The notes under the pieces are model-generated. The model saw only the letters and a program-made list of their open reading frames with translations, did not search any database and was not told where the DNA came from. 64,000 nucleotides of DNA from CAIWHR01 sp963726775 (GTDB lineage Bacteria; Pseudomonadota; Gammaproteobacteria; Burkholderiales; Casimicrobiaceae): assembly GCA_963726775.1 (NCBI GenBank), contig CAVSDL010000001.1, positions 1,302,001 through 1,366,000 on the forward strand, written 5' to 3'. Shown piece after piece: positions 42,714 through 51,109 of this stretch (positions are counted from its first letter, which is position 1; each line of letters opens with the position of its first letter). A program made the position numbers and the translations under genes.

Positions 42714-43040
42714 TTGCCCGGCGCCACGATCCTCGTGCTGACGCAATTGCCCGATCGCGCATCCGCACAGGGCCTGGCCCGCGCGCTGGTAGAAGGGCGG
42801 CTTGCCGCGTGCGTCAGCATCGGCGCTTCGGTGGAATCACTCTATCACTGGCGCGGCCAAATCGAAACTGCGCAGGAAGTGCCCGTCGCCATCAAGACGC
42901 GAGCCGGGCACTACGCGGCGGTGGAGGCGGCGATCCTGGCGCGGCATCCCTACGAACTTCCCGAGATCCTCGCTGTCCCGATTACCCATGGACTTGCTCG
43001 CTACCTCGAATGGATCGGCACTGAAACGGGCGGGAATTGA
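42714..43040 (+). CDS. cutA: Divalent-cation tolerance protein CutA
   Basis: This 108-residue trimeric CutA1 protein has motifs ATILVLTQLPDRASAQGLARALVEGRLAACVSIG, SLYHWRGQIETAQEVPVAIKT and HPYELPEILAVPI. The start is inferred as TTG 42714 with GGAAG upstream, because no in-frame ATG gives the family N terminus; an upstream in-frame ATG at 42519 would add about 65 unrelated residues overlapping fxsA. Its 3' end overlaps the next gene by about 50 bases. The order cutA then a DsbD protein is typical of betaproteobacteria. Confidence 0.9.
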   Translation: MPGATILVLTQLPDRASAQGLARALVEGRLAACVSIGASVESLYHWRGQIETAQEVPVAIKTRAGHYAAVEAAILARHPYELPEILAVPITHGLARYLEWIGTETGGN

Positions 43041-43536
43041 CGGTACCGCTCCTCTGGTCAGGCGGGTTGCCGCGGTCGCGATTGCGATTGGATTGACGCC
43101 ATCGCCGGTCGCCGCGCAACTCGACCTCCTGCCCAACGAGCGCGCGTTCGCGTTCAGCGCCAGGGGCTTGAGCGATCGCATGGTCGAAGCGCGCTTCGTG
43201 ATCGCGGACGGTTACTACCTCTATCGCGACAGGCTCAAGTTTACGGTCGAGCCTGGCGGGTTCGGCTCGGCAAGCTTGCCGCGGGGCAAGATCAAGGAAG
43301 ACCCATTTTTCGGGAAGGTAGACACTTACCGCACTCAGCTTGCGATACGGCTGCCGCTGACGGCGCCGCTGCCGGGTCGGTCCGTAACCGTCAATGCCGA
43401 GTCGCAGGGCTGCGCGGATGCCGGCGTCTGCTATCCCCCGCAGCTACAGAAAGTCACGATTGTCCTGCCGATAGCGGGCGCGCGCCCCGGGGCACTGGTC
43501 GAAGCCGCCCCGCACAAGAAATTCTGGTTCAATTGA
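42988..43536 (+). CDS. Stand-alone DsbD N-terminal (thiol:disulfide interchange) domain protein
   Basis: This 182-residue exported protein corresponds only to the alpha domain of DsbD. A signal-like segment (LVRRVAAVAIAIGLTPSPVAAQ) ends near residue 43. The domain shows FVIADGYYLYRDRLKFTV, the nDsbD cap region, and GCADAGVCYPPQ with redox cysteines C142 and C148. Full DsbD continues into eight transmembrane helices and a C-terminal thioredoxin domain; here the frame ends at 43534 after KKFWFN, and none of the following 80 bases encodes membrane helices. The ATG at 42988 overlaps cutA. I infer a truncated or split DsbD, whose electrons would come from another membrane protein (CcdA type). Confidence 0.85.
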   Translation: MDLLATSNGSALKRAGIDGTAPLVRRVAAVAIAIGLTPSPVAAQLDLLPNERAFAFSARGLSDRMVEARFVIADGYYLYRDRLKFTVEPGGFGSASLPRGKIKEDPFFGKVDTYRTQLAIRLPLTAPLPGRSVTVNAESQGCADAGVCYPPQLQKVTIVLPIAGARPGALVEAAPHKKFWFN

Positions 43537-43618
43537 TGCGTTGTACATTCGTCGAACCGCATCACGCCCCGATCAAAACCCAAGTGAACACTAGCTCACG
43601 GTCTTTGGCCTGCGTCCG

Positions 43619-44161
43619 ATGAGGCAACGATCATTTCGCTGGATTGTGCTCGCCGCTGCCGGGATTCTGGCGCTGGCGGGGGGTGCGTACCTTGCCCGGC
43701 AGACTCGCATGGTGGACGGCTACCTGGCGACGGCGCCCGACGCCACGCCGCTGTTTGCGCTCACGCTGCCGGATGCGGCGGAAGGCAAGGATCAAGCGCT
43801 CGGGCAGTGGCGAGGTCGGCTATTGATCGTCAATTTCTGGGCGACCTGGTGCGTACCGTGCCGCGACGAGATGCCCATGTTCGTCAAAGCGCAGCAGCAA
43901 TTCGGAGACAAGGGGCTGCAATTCGTCGGTATCGCTATCGACGAGGGCGACAAAGTTCGGCAATTCGCCGCCGAAATCGGCCTCAACTATCCGGCACTCG
44001 TGGGCGGGTACGGAGCGATCGAACTTTCCAGGACCTTCGGAAATCGGCTCGGCGCCCTGCCGTTTACGATGATCATCGACCGCTCAGGGCACGTCGTCCA
44101 TACCCAACTCGGGCCCTTGAAAGAGGCGCAACTGGACACATTTATATCGCAATTGCTGTGA
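43619..44161 (+). CDS. TlpA/ResA-like membrane-anchored thioredoxin
   Basis: This 180-residue protein has a single N-terminal signal anchor (WIVLAAAGILALAGGAYLA, residues 8-26), so the rest lies in the periplasm. The thioredoxin-like domain has LLIVNFWATWCVPCRDEMPMF with active site C78-V-P-C81, then FVGIAIDEGDKVRQFAAEIGLNYPALVGG and LPFTMIIDRSGHVV with the cis-proline. ATG at 43619. It follows the DsbD N-domain gene by 82 bases. The family usually reduces disulfides in cytochrome c maturation or other periplasmic targets. Together the pair may replace the outer parts of DsbD. Confidence 0.9.
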   Translation: MRQRSFRWIVLAAAGILALAGGAYLARQTRMVDGYLATAPDATPLFALTLPDAAEGKDQALGQWRGRLLIVNFWATWCVPCRDEMPMFVKAQQQFGDKGLQFVGIAIDEGDKVRQFAAEIGLNYPALVGGYGAIELSRTFGNRLGALPFTMIIDRSGHVVHTQLGPLKEAQLDTFISQLL

Positions 44162-44536
44162 AAAACACATATCGCCGGTTATTTGTATCGACTCGCCTTG
44201 CGTGAACCTCGAGTTGACGGTAATCGCTGATAGTTCGCCCAATTGCATGATCGGGGTCGTCGACATCCAGCTCCGGAGGCCCCCTTGCCGTCGCGCCGTT
44301 CCATCGCTGCCAAGCGGTCATCTTTCGCCAACACTGGACATCTTGCTGCGATCTGCGGCAAACTCGGCGGTTCGAGTTCAGAGGACGAGGTTTCCTGGCG
44401 ATGGCAACCTTCCCACGCAGCGCCGCGCGCACCCACCGGACGGCATCGACGCGAAGTCGCGGCATGCTCGCCGTCCTGCGCCGGCCGCTATCGACCCCGC
44501 GGGACGCCCGCGAGCCACAACGGGCGCGGTGAGCCG
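44162..44536. other. 375-base intergenic region, no gene recognised
   Basis: In many betaproteobacteria aroQ (3-dehydroquinate dehydratase) lies between the TlpA-like gene and accB. No AroQ motif (such as GPNLNLLG) appears in any frame here, and the open frames in this gap look compositional. The first 60 bases are relatively AT-rich and could carry the accB promoter, but no convincing hexamer pair was found. Confidence 0.5.
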
Positions 44537-45001
44537 ATGGACCTGCGCAAGCTCAAGACACTGATCGAGCTCGTCGAAAGCTCGGGTATCGCCGAGCTCG
44601 AGATCCAGGAAGGCGAAGAACGGGTCCGGATCACCCGCGCGCTTGCCGCCGGCGCGCACTATGCGGCGACGGCGGCGCCGACGGGCGGACCCGTCACCCA
44701 GCTGTCCGCCGGCGTGGCGCCTTCGCTGCCGCCCGCCGAAGCGCCGCCACCGCCACCGGAACCCGAGGGTCACCTGGTCAAGAGCCCGATGGTGGGCACC
44801 TTCTATCGCGCGGCCTCCCCCGGGGCCAAGCCATTCGTCGAAGTCGGTGATACGGTCCAGGCCGGCGACGCCCTTTGCATCATCGAAGCGATGAAGTTGA
44901 TGAATGAGATCGAATCCGACAAATCCGGCGTCGTGAAGCAGATCCTCGCCGAGAACGGCCAGCCGGTCGAATTCGGCCAACCGCTTGTCGTGATCGGCTG
45001 A
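44537..45001 (+). CDS. accB: Acetyl-CoA carboxylase biotin carboxyl carrier protein
   Basis: This 154-residue carrier of the biotin cofactor in fatty-acid synthesis begins MDLRKLKTLIELVESSGIAELEIQEGEE, the family opening. It has a Pro/Ala-rich linker (about 60-78) and ends in a biotinyl domain, SPMVGTFYRAASPGAKPFVEVGDTVQAGD, with K120 in IEAMKLMNE as the biotinylated lysine. The ATG at 44537 is chosen because it starts the conserved N terminus; longer frames are compositional. It is one base from the possible TTG start of accC, in the normal accBC order. Confidence 0.95.
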   Translation: MDLRKLKTLIELVESSGIAELEIQEGEERVRITRALAAGAHYAATAAPTGGPVTQLSAGVAPSLPPAEAPPPPPEPEGHLVKSPMVGTFYRAASPGAKPFVEVGDTVQAGDALCIIEAMKLMNEIESDKSGVVKQILAENGQPVEFGQPLVVIG

Positions 45002-45002
45002 A

Positions 45003-46409
45003 TTGCCGCTCCGTCCGGCATCGTCGGCCGTGGTAGCGAAGAATCCGCACCAGCTCTTCGGCAAGATCCTGATCGCCAACCGGGGCGAGATCGCGCTGCG
45101 CATTCAACGAGCGTGCCGGGAGCTCAATATCAAGACGGTGATGGTCCACTCCGAGGCGGACCGCGAGGCGAAGTACGTGCGGCTCGCCGACGAGTCGGTG
45201 TGCATAGGTCCGGCCGCGTCGGCGCAGAGCTACCTCAACGTGCCCGCCATCATCGCCGCGGCGGAGGTCACCGACGCGCAGGCGATCCACCCGGGTTACG
45301 GATTTCTTTCGGAAAACGCGGATTTCGCCGAAAAGGTCGAGCGTTCCGGATTCGTATTCATCGGCCCGCGCTCCGACACGATCCGCCTCATGGGCGACAA
45401 GGTCAGCGCCAAGGCGGCGATGGTCAAGGCCGGCGTGCCCTGTGTTCCGGGCTCGGAAGGCGCCCTGCCGGACGACCCGAAAGAGATCGTGAGGATCGCC
45501 CGCGCGGTCGGCTATCCGGTCATCGTCAAGGCGTCCGGCGGCGGCGGCGGACGCGGGATGCGCGTGGTGCATACCGAGGCGGCGCTGATCTCGGCGGTCT
45601 CCTTGACCCGCGCCGAAGCCCAGGCCGCGTTTGGCAACCCGACGTTGTACATGGAGAAGTTTCTCGCGAGTCCGCGCCACATCGAGATCCAGGTGCTTGC
45701 CGACGAGCACAAGAACGCCGTCTACCTGTTCGAGCGCGATTGCTCGATGCAGCGCCGGCATCAGAAGATCATCGAGGAAGCGCCGGCACCCGGGCTCTCG
45801 GTGCGCGCGCTGACCCGCATCGGCGAGCGCTGCGCGGACGCCTGCCGCAAGATCGGATACCGTGGCGCCGGAACGTTCGAATTCCTGTACGAGGACGACG
45901 AATTCTTTTTCATAGAAATGAACACGCGCGTCCAGGTCGAGCATCCGGTCACCGAGCTCGTCACCGGCATCGACATCGTGCAGGAGCAGATACGCGTCGC
46001 GGCCGGGCAGAAGCTCCGCTTCCGCCAGCGCGACATTGCGCGGAAAGGCCATGCGATCGAGTGCCGGATCAACGCGGAGGATCCGTACACCTTCGTGCCC
46101 TCGCCCGGGAGAATCACGTCGTACCATGCGCCCGGAGGGCCGGGAATCCGCGTCGACTCCCACGTCTATCACAACTATTTTGTCCCTCCGTACTATGACT
46201 CGCTGGTGGGGAAGGTGATCGCGTACGGTGATACGCGCGAGCAGGCGATCGCGCGGATGCGGGTGGCGCTTTCGGAGATGGTCGTCGAGGGCATCAAGAC
46301 CAATATTCCGCTGCATCAGGAGCTGCTTCTCGACGACAAGTTCCTGCGCGGTGGAACGTCGATCCACTATCTCGAGGAAAAGCTCGCCAAACGCAAACTT
46401 GCGGGCTGA
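45003..46409 (+). CDS. accC: Acetyl-CoA carboxylase biotin carboxylase subunit
   Basis: This ATP-grasp enzyme carboxylates the biotin of AccB. Diagnostic segments are LFGKILIANRGEIALRIQRACREL, IHPGYGFLSENADFAEKVERSG, YPVIVKASGGGGGRGMRVVHT with the glycine-rich loop, FFIEMNTRVQVEHPVTE (metal and catalytic arginine) and EDPYTFVPSPGRIT. No ATG fits the N terminus: TTG at 45003 and GTG at 45030 are the candidates. Neither has a clear ribosome-binding site, so translation may be coupled to accB, whose stop overlaps the region. Length is about 460-468, a little longer than the usual 445-450. Confidence 0.94.
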   Translation: MPLRPASSAVVAKNPHQLFGKILIANRGEIALRIQRACRELNIKTVMVHSEADREAKYVRLADESVCIGPAASAQSYLNVPAIIAAAEVTDAQAIHPGYGFLSENADFAEKVERSGFVFIGPRSDTIRLMGDKVSAKAAMVKAGVPCVPGSEGALPDDPKEIVRIARAVGYPVIVKASGGGGGRGMRVVHTEAALISAVSLTRAEAQAAFGNPTLYMEKFLASPRHIEIQVLADEHKNAVYLFERDCSMQRRHQKIIEEAPAPGLSVRALTRIGERCADACRKIGYRGAGTFEFLYEDDEFFFIEMNTRVQVEHPVTELVTGIDIVQEQIRVAAGQKLRFRQRDIARKGHAIECRINAEDPYTFVPSPGRITSYHAPGGPGIRVDSHVYHNYFVPPYYDSLVGKVIAYGDTREQAIARMRVALSEMVVEGIKTNIPLHQELLLDDKFLRGGTSIHYLEEKLAKRKLAG

Positions 46410-46479
46410 CGCGCGACGGACTCCGTGTCCCGGCAGCCGCCGGGCGCTTCGTTTCGCGACGCCATCGTCGGCGCCACCA

Positions 46480-47397
46480 GTGACGTATCTCGCTCTCCAA
46501 TTCGATGCCGACGCCGGCGAGGCCGACGCGTGGGGCGACGCGCTGATCGCACGCGGCGCGCTGTCGGTCGAGTTCGCCGATCCTCGCGCCGGCACGGAGC
46601 GCGAGACGCCGCTGTACGGCGAACCCGGACGGCTCGGCGGCGAAATCTGGCCGGAGAGCCGGCTGACCGCATTGTTTCCCGCGGGCGCGAACCCGAAAGG
46701 CGCGATGGCGGAGGCCGCCGCGATGCTCGGCGTCGCGCTTCCGCTGGCGGTGACCTATCCGCTTGCCGAGCAGGACTGGGTGCGCGCCGCGCGCGACCAA
46801 TTCGCGCCGATCCGGATCACCGGCGCTCTTTGGATCGTTCCTTCGTGGTGCGAGGCTCCCGATGCCGGCGCCGTCAACATCAGGCTCGACCCCGGCCTGG
46901 CGTTCGGCACCGGGTCGCACCCGACGACGCGGCTGTGCCTCGAATGGCTTGCTCGAGAAATCGAGACCGGTGCGTCCGTCCTCGATTATGGTTGCGGATC
47001 CGGAATACTTGCCATCGCGGCGTCAATGCTTGGCGCCGGCCGCGTCGTGGGCACGGATGTCGATTCGCAGGCGATCGAGGCGAGCCGCGCCAACGCGGCA
47101 ACCAACAACGTCGCGGCGACGTTCCTGCCGCCCGAAGCGCTCGCCGACCTCGACCAAGGGACCTTCGACATCGTCGTTGCGAACATTCTGGCGAAACCCC
47201 TGATGCTGCTGGCGCCGGTAATGGCGGCACGAGTCCGCGTCGGCGGGCGCATCGTGCTGTCCGGAATCCTCTCCGATCAGGCGTTTGACGTGGCTGCGGC
47301 GTACGCGCCGTGGTTTATCATTGCAGTGTGGACGACGGGGGATGACGGCTGGGTGGCGATGGTGGGCACGCGCCATGGACCGGCGCCTGCCCCATGA
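46480..47397 (+). CDS. prmA: Ribosomal protein L11 methyltransferase
   Basis: This 305-residue SAM-dependent enzyme trimethylates ribosomal protein L11. The start is GTG 46480 (TYLALQFDAD follows). An N-terminal substrate domain (1-70) is followed by the class I methyltransferase core: DPGLAFGTGSHPTTRLCLEWL, VLDYGCGSGILAIAASMLGAG (motif I), GTDVDSQAIEASRANAATN and FDIVVANILAKPLMLLAP with the NILA motif. It lies about 70 bases after accC, the common betaproteobacterial arrangement. Confidence 0.94.
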   Translation: MTYLALQFDADAGEADAWGDALIARGALSVEFADPRAGTERETPLYGEPGRLGGEIWPESRLTALFPAGANPKGAMAEAAAMLGVALPLAVTYPLAEQDWVRAARDQFAPIRITGALWIVPSWCEAPDAGAVNIRLDPGLAFGTGSHPTTRLCLEWLAREIETGASVLDYGCGSGILAIAASMLGAGRVVGTDVDSQAIEASRANAATNNVAATFLPPEALADLDQGTFDIVVANILAKPLMLLAPVMAARVRVGGRIVLSGILSDQAFDVAAAYAPWFIIAVWTTGDDGWVAMVGTRHGPAPAP

Positions 47398-47653
47398 TGT
47401 CGTCGACCTGGCATCCGACGGCTCGAATCCGCGCTTTCGCAAGCTGCCTGTGACGCCCGACACGCCAGTATCCGACTTTCTCCCCGCGCGGAACGCCGTG
47501 TTGACGATGCTCGCCAGCAAGCCTGCCTCCGCCAGTTGTTGCCGTACCGGTCGCGCCAAGGGGTCCGGCACAATTCGAGGCGCCATCACGGAGGCGTTCG
47601 CCGCAAATTCGAATGCCCCGGGTCGTTACTGAACCGCCGCCGTGGCGATCGCG

Positions 47654-48511
47654 ATGCCCGAAGAAAAATACACACGCTGTCCAGGCTGCAAAACCGTCTT
47701 CCGCGTAACCCAGGAGCAGCTCGCCCTGCGCTCGGGCCAGGTGCGCTGCGGCCATTGCAAGACGGTGTTCGACGGAAACGCGGAAATGATTTCCCTGGCG
47801 CCGCGCACGACGTTCCCTGGAACCGACGATCCCCTCGACGAACGTGCGCTCGGCCCACCCACCGTCACCCTGCGCAATGCCCAGGCGCTCGACCCGGTGG
47901 TCCCGATAGAGGAAGGCGCCTCCGTCACGCCAGTGGAACCGGCCGACGAAGGCGTGCGGGAGATTGCCTACGAGGAGCGATTCGCATGGACAAAGCCGAG
48001 CAAGCCGCCGCGCTCGATCAGCGCCCTTTACGTCATCGCTCTTCCCACGCTGTTGCTGTTGCTGATGGCGCAAATGCTGTTCCATTTCCGCGACAACGTG
48101 GCCGCCCATTGGCCGGCCACAAAACCGGTGTTGACGCGTCTATGCGACGTAGCGGGATGCTCGCTGCATCCATTGCGCGATGTCGCCATCGCGCCGGAGC
48201 GCTTCGAATATCTTTCGATCGATGCGTCCGACCTGCAGGCAGACCCCGCGCACAAGGGTCTTCTGATCCTTACGGCAATCGTGCGCAGTCATGCGCCATG
48301 GCCGCTCGCGTATCCGCACCTCGAGCTCACGCTGACCGACGCGTCCGACCAGGTTGTCGTCCGGCGCGCGTTGGTGCCGACCGATTACGCGGGTGGCGCC
48401 GTGGACGTAGGCAATGGGATCGCCCCGAACGGTGAAGTCCCGATCAAGCTTTTCATCGACGCCAGCGCCACGACGCAGGCGGGGTATCGGTTGTACATGT
48501 TCTATCCTTGA
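47654..48511 (+). CDS. DUF3426 zinc-ribbon membrane protein
   Basis: This 285-residue protein opens with an MJ0042-type zinc ribbon: EKYTRCPGCKTVFRVTQEQLALRSGQVRCGHCKTVFDG, two CxxC pairs. A proline/glutamate-rich linker (about 40-115) follows, then one transmembrane helix (ISALYVIALPTLLLLLMAQMLF, about 120-141) and a periplasmic DUF3426 beta domain with VAGCSLHPLRDVAIAPERFEYLSIDASDLQADPAHKGLLILTA. ATG 47654 is used; a GTG four codons upstream is possible. Function is unknown, but the position after prmA is conserved in betaproteobacteria. Confidence 0.87.
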   Translation: MPEEKYTRCPGCKTVFRVTQEQLALRSGQVRCGHCKTVFDGNAEMISLAPRTTFPGTDDPLDERALGPPTVTLRNAQALDPVVPIEEGASVTPVEPADEGVREIAYEERFAWTKPSKPPRSISALYVIALPTLLLLLMAQMLFHFRDNVAAHWPATKPVLTRLCDVAGCSLHPLRDVAIAPERFEYLSIDASDLQADPAHKGLLILTAIVRSHAPWPLAYPHLELTLTDASDQVVVRRALVPTDYAGGAVDVGNGIAPNGEVPIKLFIDASATTQAGYRLYMFYP

Positions 48512-48938
48512 TCCCGCCGGCGCATCGCCAAACCCGCGCGATCGCAATACTCCAAGCCACTGCCCGCACCATTGCGGTGCGCGCGTGTCCCGAAGCTGTA
48601 TCTCTTGTTATTCATGTAATAACAATAGCTTGCAGGGACATTTGAGTTTGATCGTCTGAGATTTGGAGCAAACAAAGGTAATATTTGAGTGCGGATAATG
48701 CAGTGCACCATCCCATCCAGCCGCATGAATCCGCGACGCACCAACTTGACGCTGCCCCGGCCGTAGACTCGCACCATATTGGCGCATATTTGTGCATTTG
48801 GGCGCCGCGATGGCCCTCGCGTCCTTGCCGAACAGGGATTTCCGATGCTGTTTGTTATGGCATAGTTATCGCTAAAGCTCTTCCGTATTTTTTGCATTGC
48901 ACCGTGCCCTTCTTACGCGTTTTGACCAGGAGATGCAG
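48512..48938 (+). promoter_or_regulatory. glnA upstream region with NtrC site and sigma-54 promoter
   Basis: This 427-base region has no gene and is less GC-rich than its surroundings. CGCACCATATTGGCGCA at 48770-48786 fits the NtrC dyad (GCACC-N5-GGTGC type) with one mismatch. TGGCATAGTTATCGC at 48858-48872 has the GG and GC doublets of a sigma-54 promoter at the right spacing, about 66-80 bases before the glnA start. The distance of 70-90 bases between site and promoter is normal for NtrC enhancers. The glnL-glnG genes encoding this regulator lie just downstream. Confidence 0.7.
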
Positions 48939-50351
48939 ATGAACACCCCCGCCGACGTGCTCAAGACCCTCAAGGAAAAGGAGGTCAAATTCGTCGACCT
49001 TCGCTTCACCGATACCCGCGGCAAGGAGCAGCACGTCTCGGTTCCTACCAAGCAGTTCACCATGGACAAATTCGATGCCGGACACGCGTTCGACGGCTCC
49101 TCGATCGCCGGGTGGAAAGGCATTCAGGCATCCGACATGCTGCTGATGCCGGACGCGAACACCGCGTACATCGACCCGTTCATGGACGAGACGACCCTCA
49201 ACATCACCTGCGACGTCGTCGAACCGACGGACGGCAAGGGATATGAACGCGACCCCCGCTCGCTCGCCCGGCGCGCGGAGGCGTATCTCAAATCGACCGG
49301 TCTCGGCGACACCGCGTATTTCGGTCCGGAGCCCGAGTTTTTCATCTTTGACGCCGTCGAGTGGTCGGTCGACATGTCGGGCAGCTACTGCAAGGTATTC
49401 TCGTCCGAGGCCGCATGGTCGTCCGCCGAACGATTCGAAGGCGGCAACATGGGACACCGGCCCACGGTGAAGGGCGGGTACTTCCCCGTTCCGCCCGTGG
49501 ATTCGCTGCAGGACATCCGCTCGGCGATCTGCCTCGCCCTGGAACAGATGGGCGTCGAGGTGGAGGTCCACCACCATGAGGTCGCGAATGCCGGCCAATG
49601 CGAGATCGGGACCAAGTTCGCTCCCCTCGTGCAGCGAGCCGATTGGCTGCAGGTGCTGAAGTACGCTGTGCACAACACCGCGCACGCGTACGGCAAGACG
49701 GCGACGTTCATGCCCAAGCCGATCGTCGGCGACAACGGATCCGGCATGCACTGCCATCAATCGATCTTCAAGGACGGCAAGAACCTGTTCGCCGGCGACG
49801 GCTATTCGGGCTTGTCCGAGATGGCGCTGTATTACATCGGCGGCATCATCAAGCATGCGAAGTCGCTGAATGCGATCACCAACCCCGGCACCAACTCCTA
49901 CAAGCGCCTGGTGCCCGGTTTCGAGGCGCCGATCAATCTGGCCTACTCGGCGCGCAACCGTTCCGCGGCCATCCGCATCCCCTATGTTTCCAACCCGAAG
50001 GGCCGCCGCATCGAAGTGCGCTTCCCCGATCCGACCTGCAATCCGTACCTCGGTTTTTCCGCGATGCTGATGGCCGGACTGGACGGCATCCAGAACAAGA
50101 TCCATCCGGGTGATCCCATGGACAAGAACCTCTACGATCTCGAGCCCGAGGAGGCGGCGAAGGTCCCGCATCCGTGTGCGTCGCTCGACGAGGCGCTCGA
50201 CCACCTGCAGAAGGACCGCGCTTTCCTGACCAAGGGCGGCGTGTTCACGGACGACATGCTCGACGCCTATGTCGGCCTGAAGATGGAAGAGGTCACTCGA
50301 TTCCGGATGACGACGCATCCGGTCGAGTACGAGATGTACTACAGCCTGTAA
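48939..50351 (+). CDS. glnA: Glutamine synthetase type I (GlnA)
   Basis: This 470-residue dodecameric enzyme assimilates ammonia into glutamine. Motifs are VDLRFTDTRGKEQHVSVP, the GHAFDGSSIAGWKGIQASDM loop, FGPEPEFFIFDAV (metal), KPIVGDNGSGMHCHQSIF, NPGTNSYKRLVPGFEAP and RSAAIRIPYV. The adenylylation site is Y399 in NLYDLEPEE, so activity is expected to be controlled by GlnE. The ATG at 48939 has AGGAG six bases upstream; ATG 48933 is too close to it. It is headed by a probable NtrC/sigma-54 promoter and followed by an intrinsic terminator, separate from glnLG. Confidence 0.97.
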   Translation: MNTPADVLKTLKEKEVKFVDLRFTDTRGKEQHVSVPTKQFTMDKFDAGHAFDGSSIAGWKGIQASDMLLMPDANTAYIDPFMDETTLNITCDVVEPTDGKGYERDPRSLARRAEAYLKSTGLGDTAYFGPEPEFFIFDAVEWSVDMSGSYCKVFSSEAAWSSAERFEGGNMGHRPTVKGGYFPVPPVDSLQDIRSAICLALEQMGVEVEVHHHEVANAGQCEIGTKFAPLVQRADWLQVLKYAVHNTAHAYGKTATFMPKPIVGDNGSGMHCHQSIFKDGKNLFAGDGYSGLSEMALYYIGGIIKHAKSLNAITNPGTNSYKRLVPGFEAPINLAYSARNRSAAIRIPYVSNPKGRRIEVRFPDPTCNPYLGFSAMLMAGLDGIQNKIHPGDPMDKNLYDLEPEEAAKVPHPCASLDEALDHLQKDRAFLTKGGVFTDDMLDAYVGLKMEEVTRFRMTTHPVEYEMYYSL

Positions 50352-50372
50352 TTGGCGCGGCAACGCACCCAT

Positions 50373-50402
50373 GGGGCGGGCCTTCCAGGGTCCGCCCCTT
50401 TT
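50373..50402 (+). terminator. Rho-independent terminator after glnA
   Basis: GGGGCGG (50373-50379) and CCGCCCC (50392-50398) form a 7-bp GC stem with a 12-base loop, followed by TTTT. It starts 21 bases after the glnA stop. Confidence 0.85.
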
Positions 50403-50436
50403 GCTTGTGCGCTTCGAATTCAATACACTCCGCGGC

Positions 50437-50985
50437 ATGATGCATTTCCTGCCCACGGCCGGCTCGCATCCTTCCGTCGCATGGTGCGCGGGCACGGTGA
50501 TGTGGATCGCCGTTGCGTGTTCGCTTCCGGCGGCGGCTGCCACCGTTGGCGACAAGGCGAAGGAGTCGGGCTGCGTCAACAAGCCGATTTTTGTCAAGGG
50601 AACGAGGGACCTGTATCGCTGTCTCACCGAGTCAGGCTTGTACTCGTACTTCAATGTGCCCGGTGGCGTCGACGCCGAACCCCAGGAGAAGGGCGGCACC
50701 CGCAACGGGGCTCCGACTCCGGCGGCATTCCCGAAGATCGATCCGGCGACGCAGAAGGGCCGTGACGACGTGCGCCGCAAGGTCCTGTCCGACGAATTGG
50801 CGGCGGAGGAAAAACTGCTGGTAGAGGTACGCACCACCTACGCCGACGGCGCTCCGGCGGCGTTGCCGGAGGAGCGTGCCAATGTCGAGAAGTACCGGGA
50901 GCGGATTGCGAAACTGCGGCAGGCCGTCGGCGTGCACGAGAAGAACATCGAGGCGCTGAAAAAGGAACTCGCCGCCGGCAAGTGA
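50437..50985 (+). CDS. Exported coiled-coil protein between glnA and glnL, unknown function
   Basis: This 182-residue protein (ATG 50437, MMHFLPTAG) has an N-terminal hydrophobic stretch (VAWCAGTVMWIAVACSLPAAAAT, about 14-36) consistent with a signal peptide. The mature part has two cysteines (GCVNKPIFVKGTRDLYRCL) that could form a disulfide. It ends in a long helix or coiled coil (about 108-182: RDDVRRKVLSDELAAEEKLL and VEKYRERIAKLRQAVGVHEKNIEAL). Such proteins, sometimes with a DUF4124-like start, recur beside glnA in betaproteobacteria, but I cannot assign a function. It has no clear promoter after the glnA terminator. Confidence 0.8.
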   Translation: MMHFLPTAGSHPSVAWCAGTVMWIAVACSLPAAAATVGDKAKESGCVNKPIFVKGTRDLYRCLTESGLYSYFNVPGGVDAEPQEKGGTRNGAPTPAAFPKIDPATQKGRDDVRRKVLSDELAAEEKLLVEVRTTYADGAPAALPEERANVEKYRERIAKLRQAVGVHEKNIEALKKELAAGK

Positions 50986-51109
50986 CACCTTCGATCGGGA
51001 TGGGATGTTGCGGCCGCCCGTGGCTCCGCGATTCCGGGCGCGGATTTTGCTAATGTGGTGTCATTGAACTGCGCGCGCCGGAACTTGCGCGGCTCGCGCC
51101 ACCGCTCTC

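Noticed and set aside
47398..47641. Possible small gene between prmA and the DUF3426 gene
   Set aside because: The only frame overlaps the prmA 3' end, lacks a ribosome-binding site and looks compositional. I see no feature in this 244-base gap.
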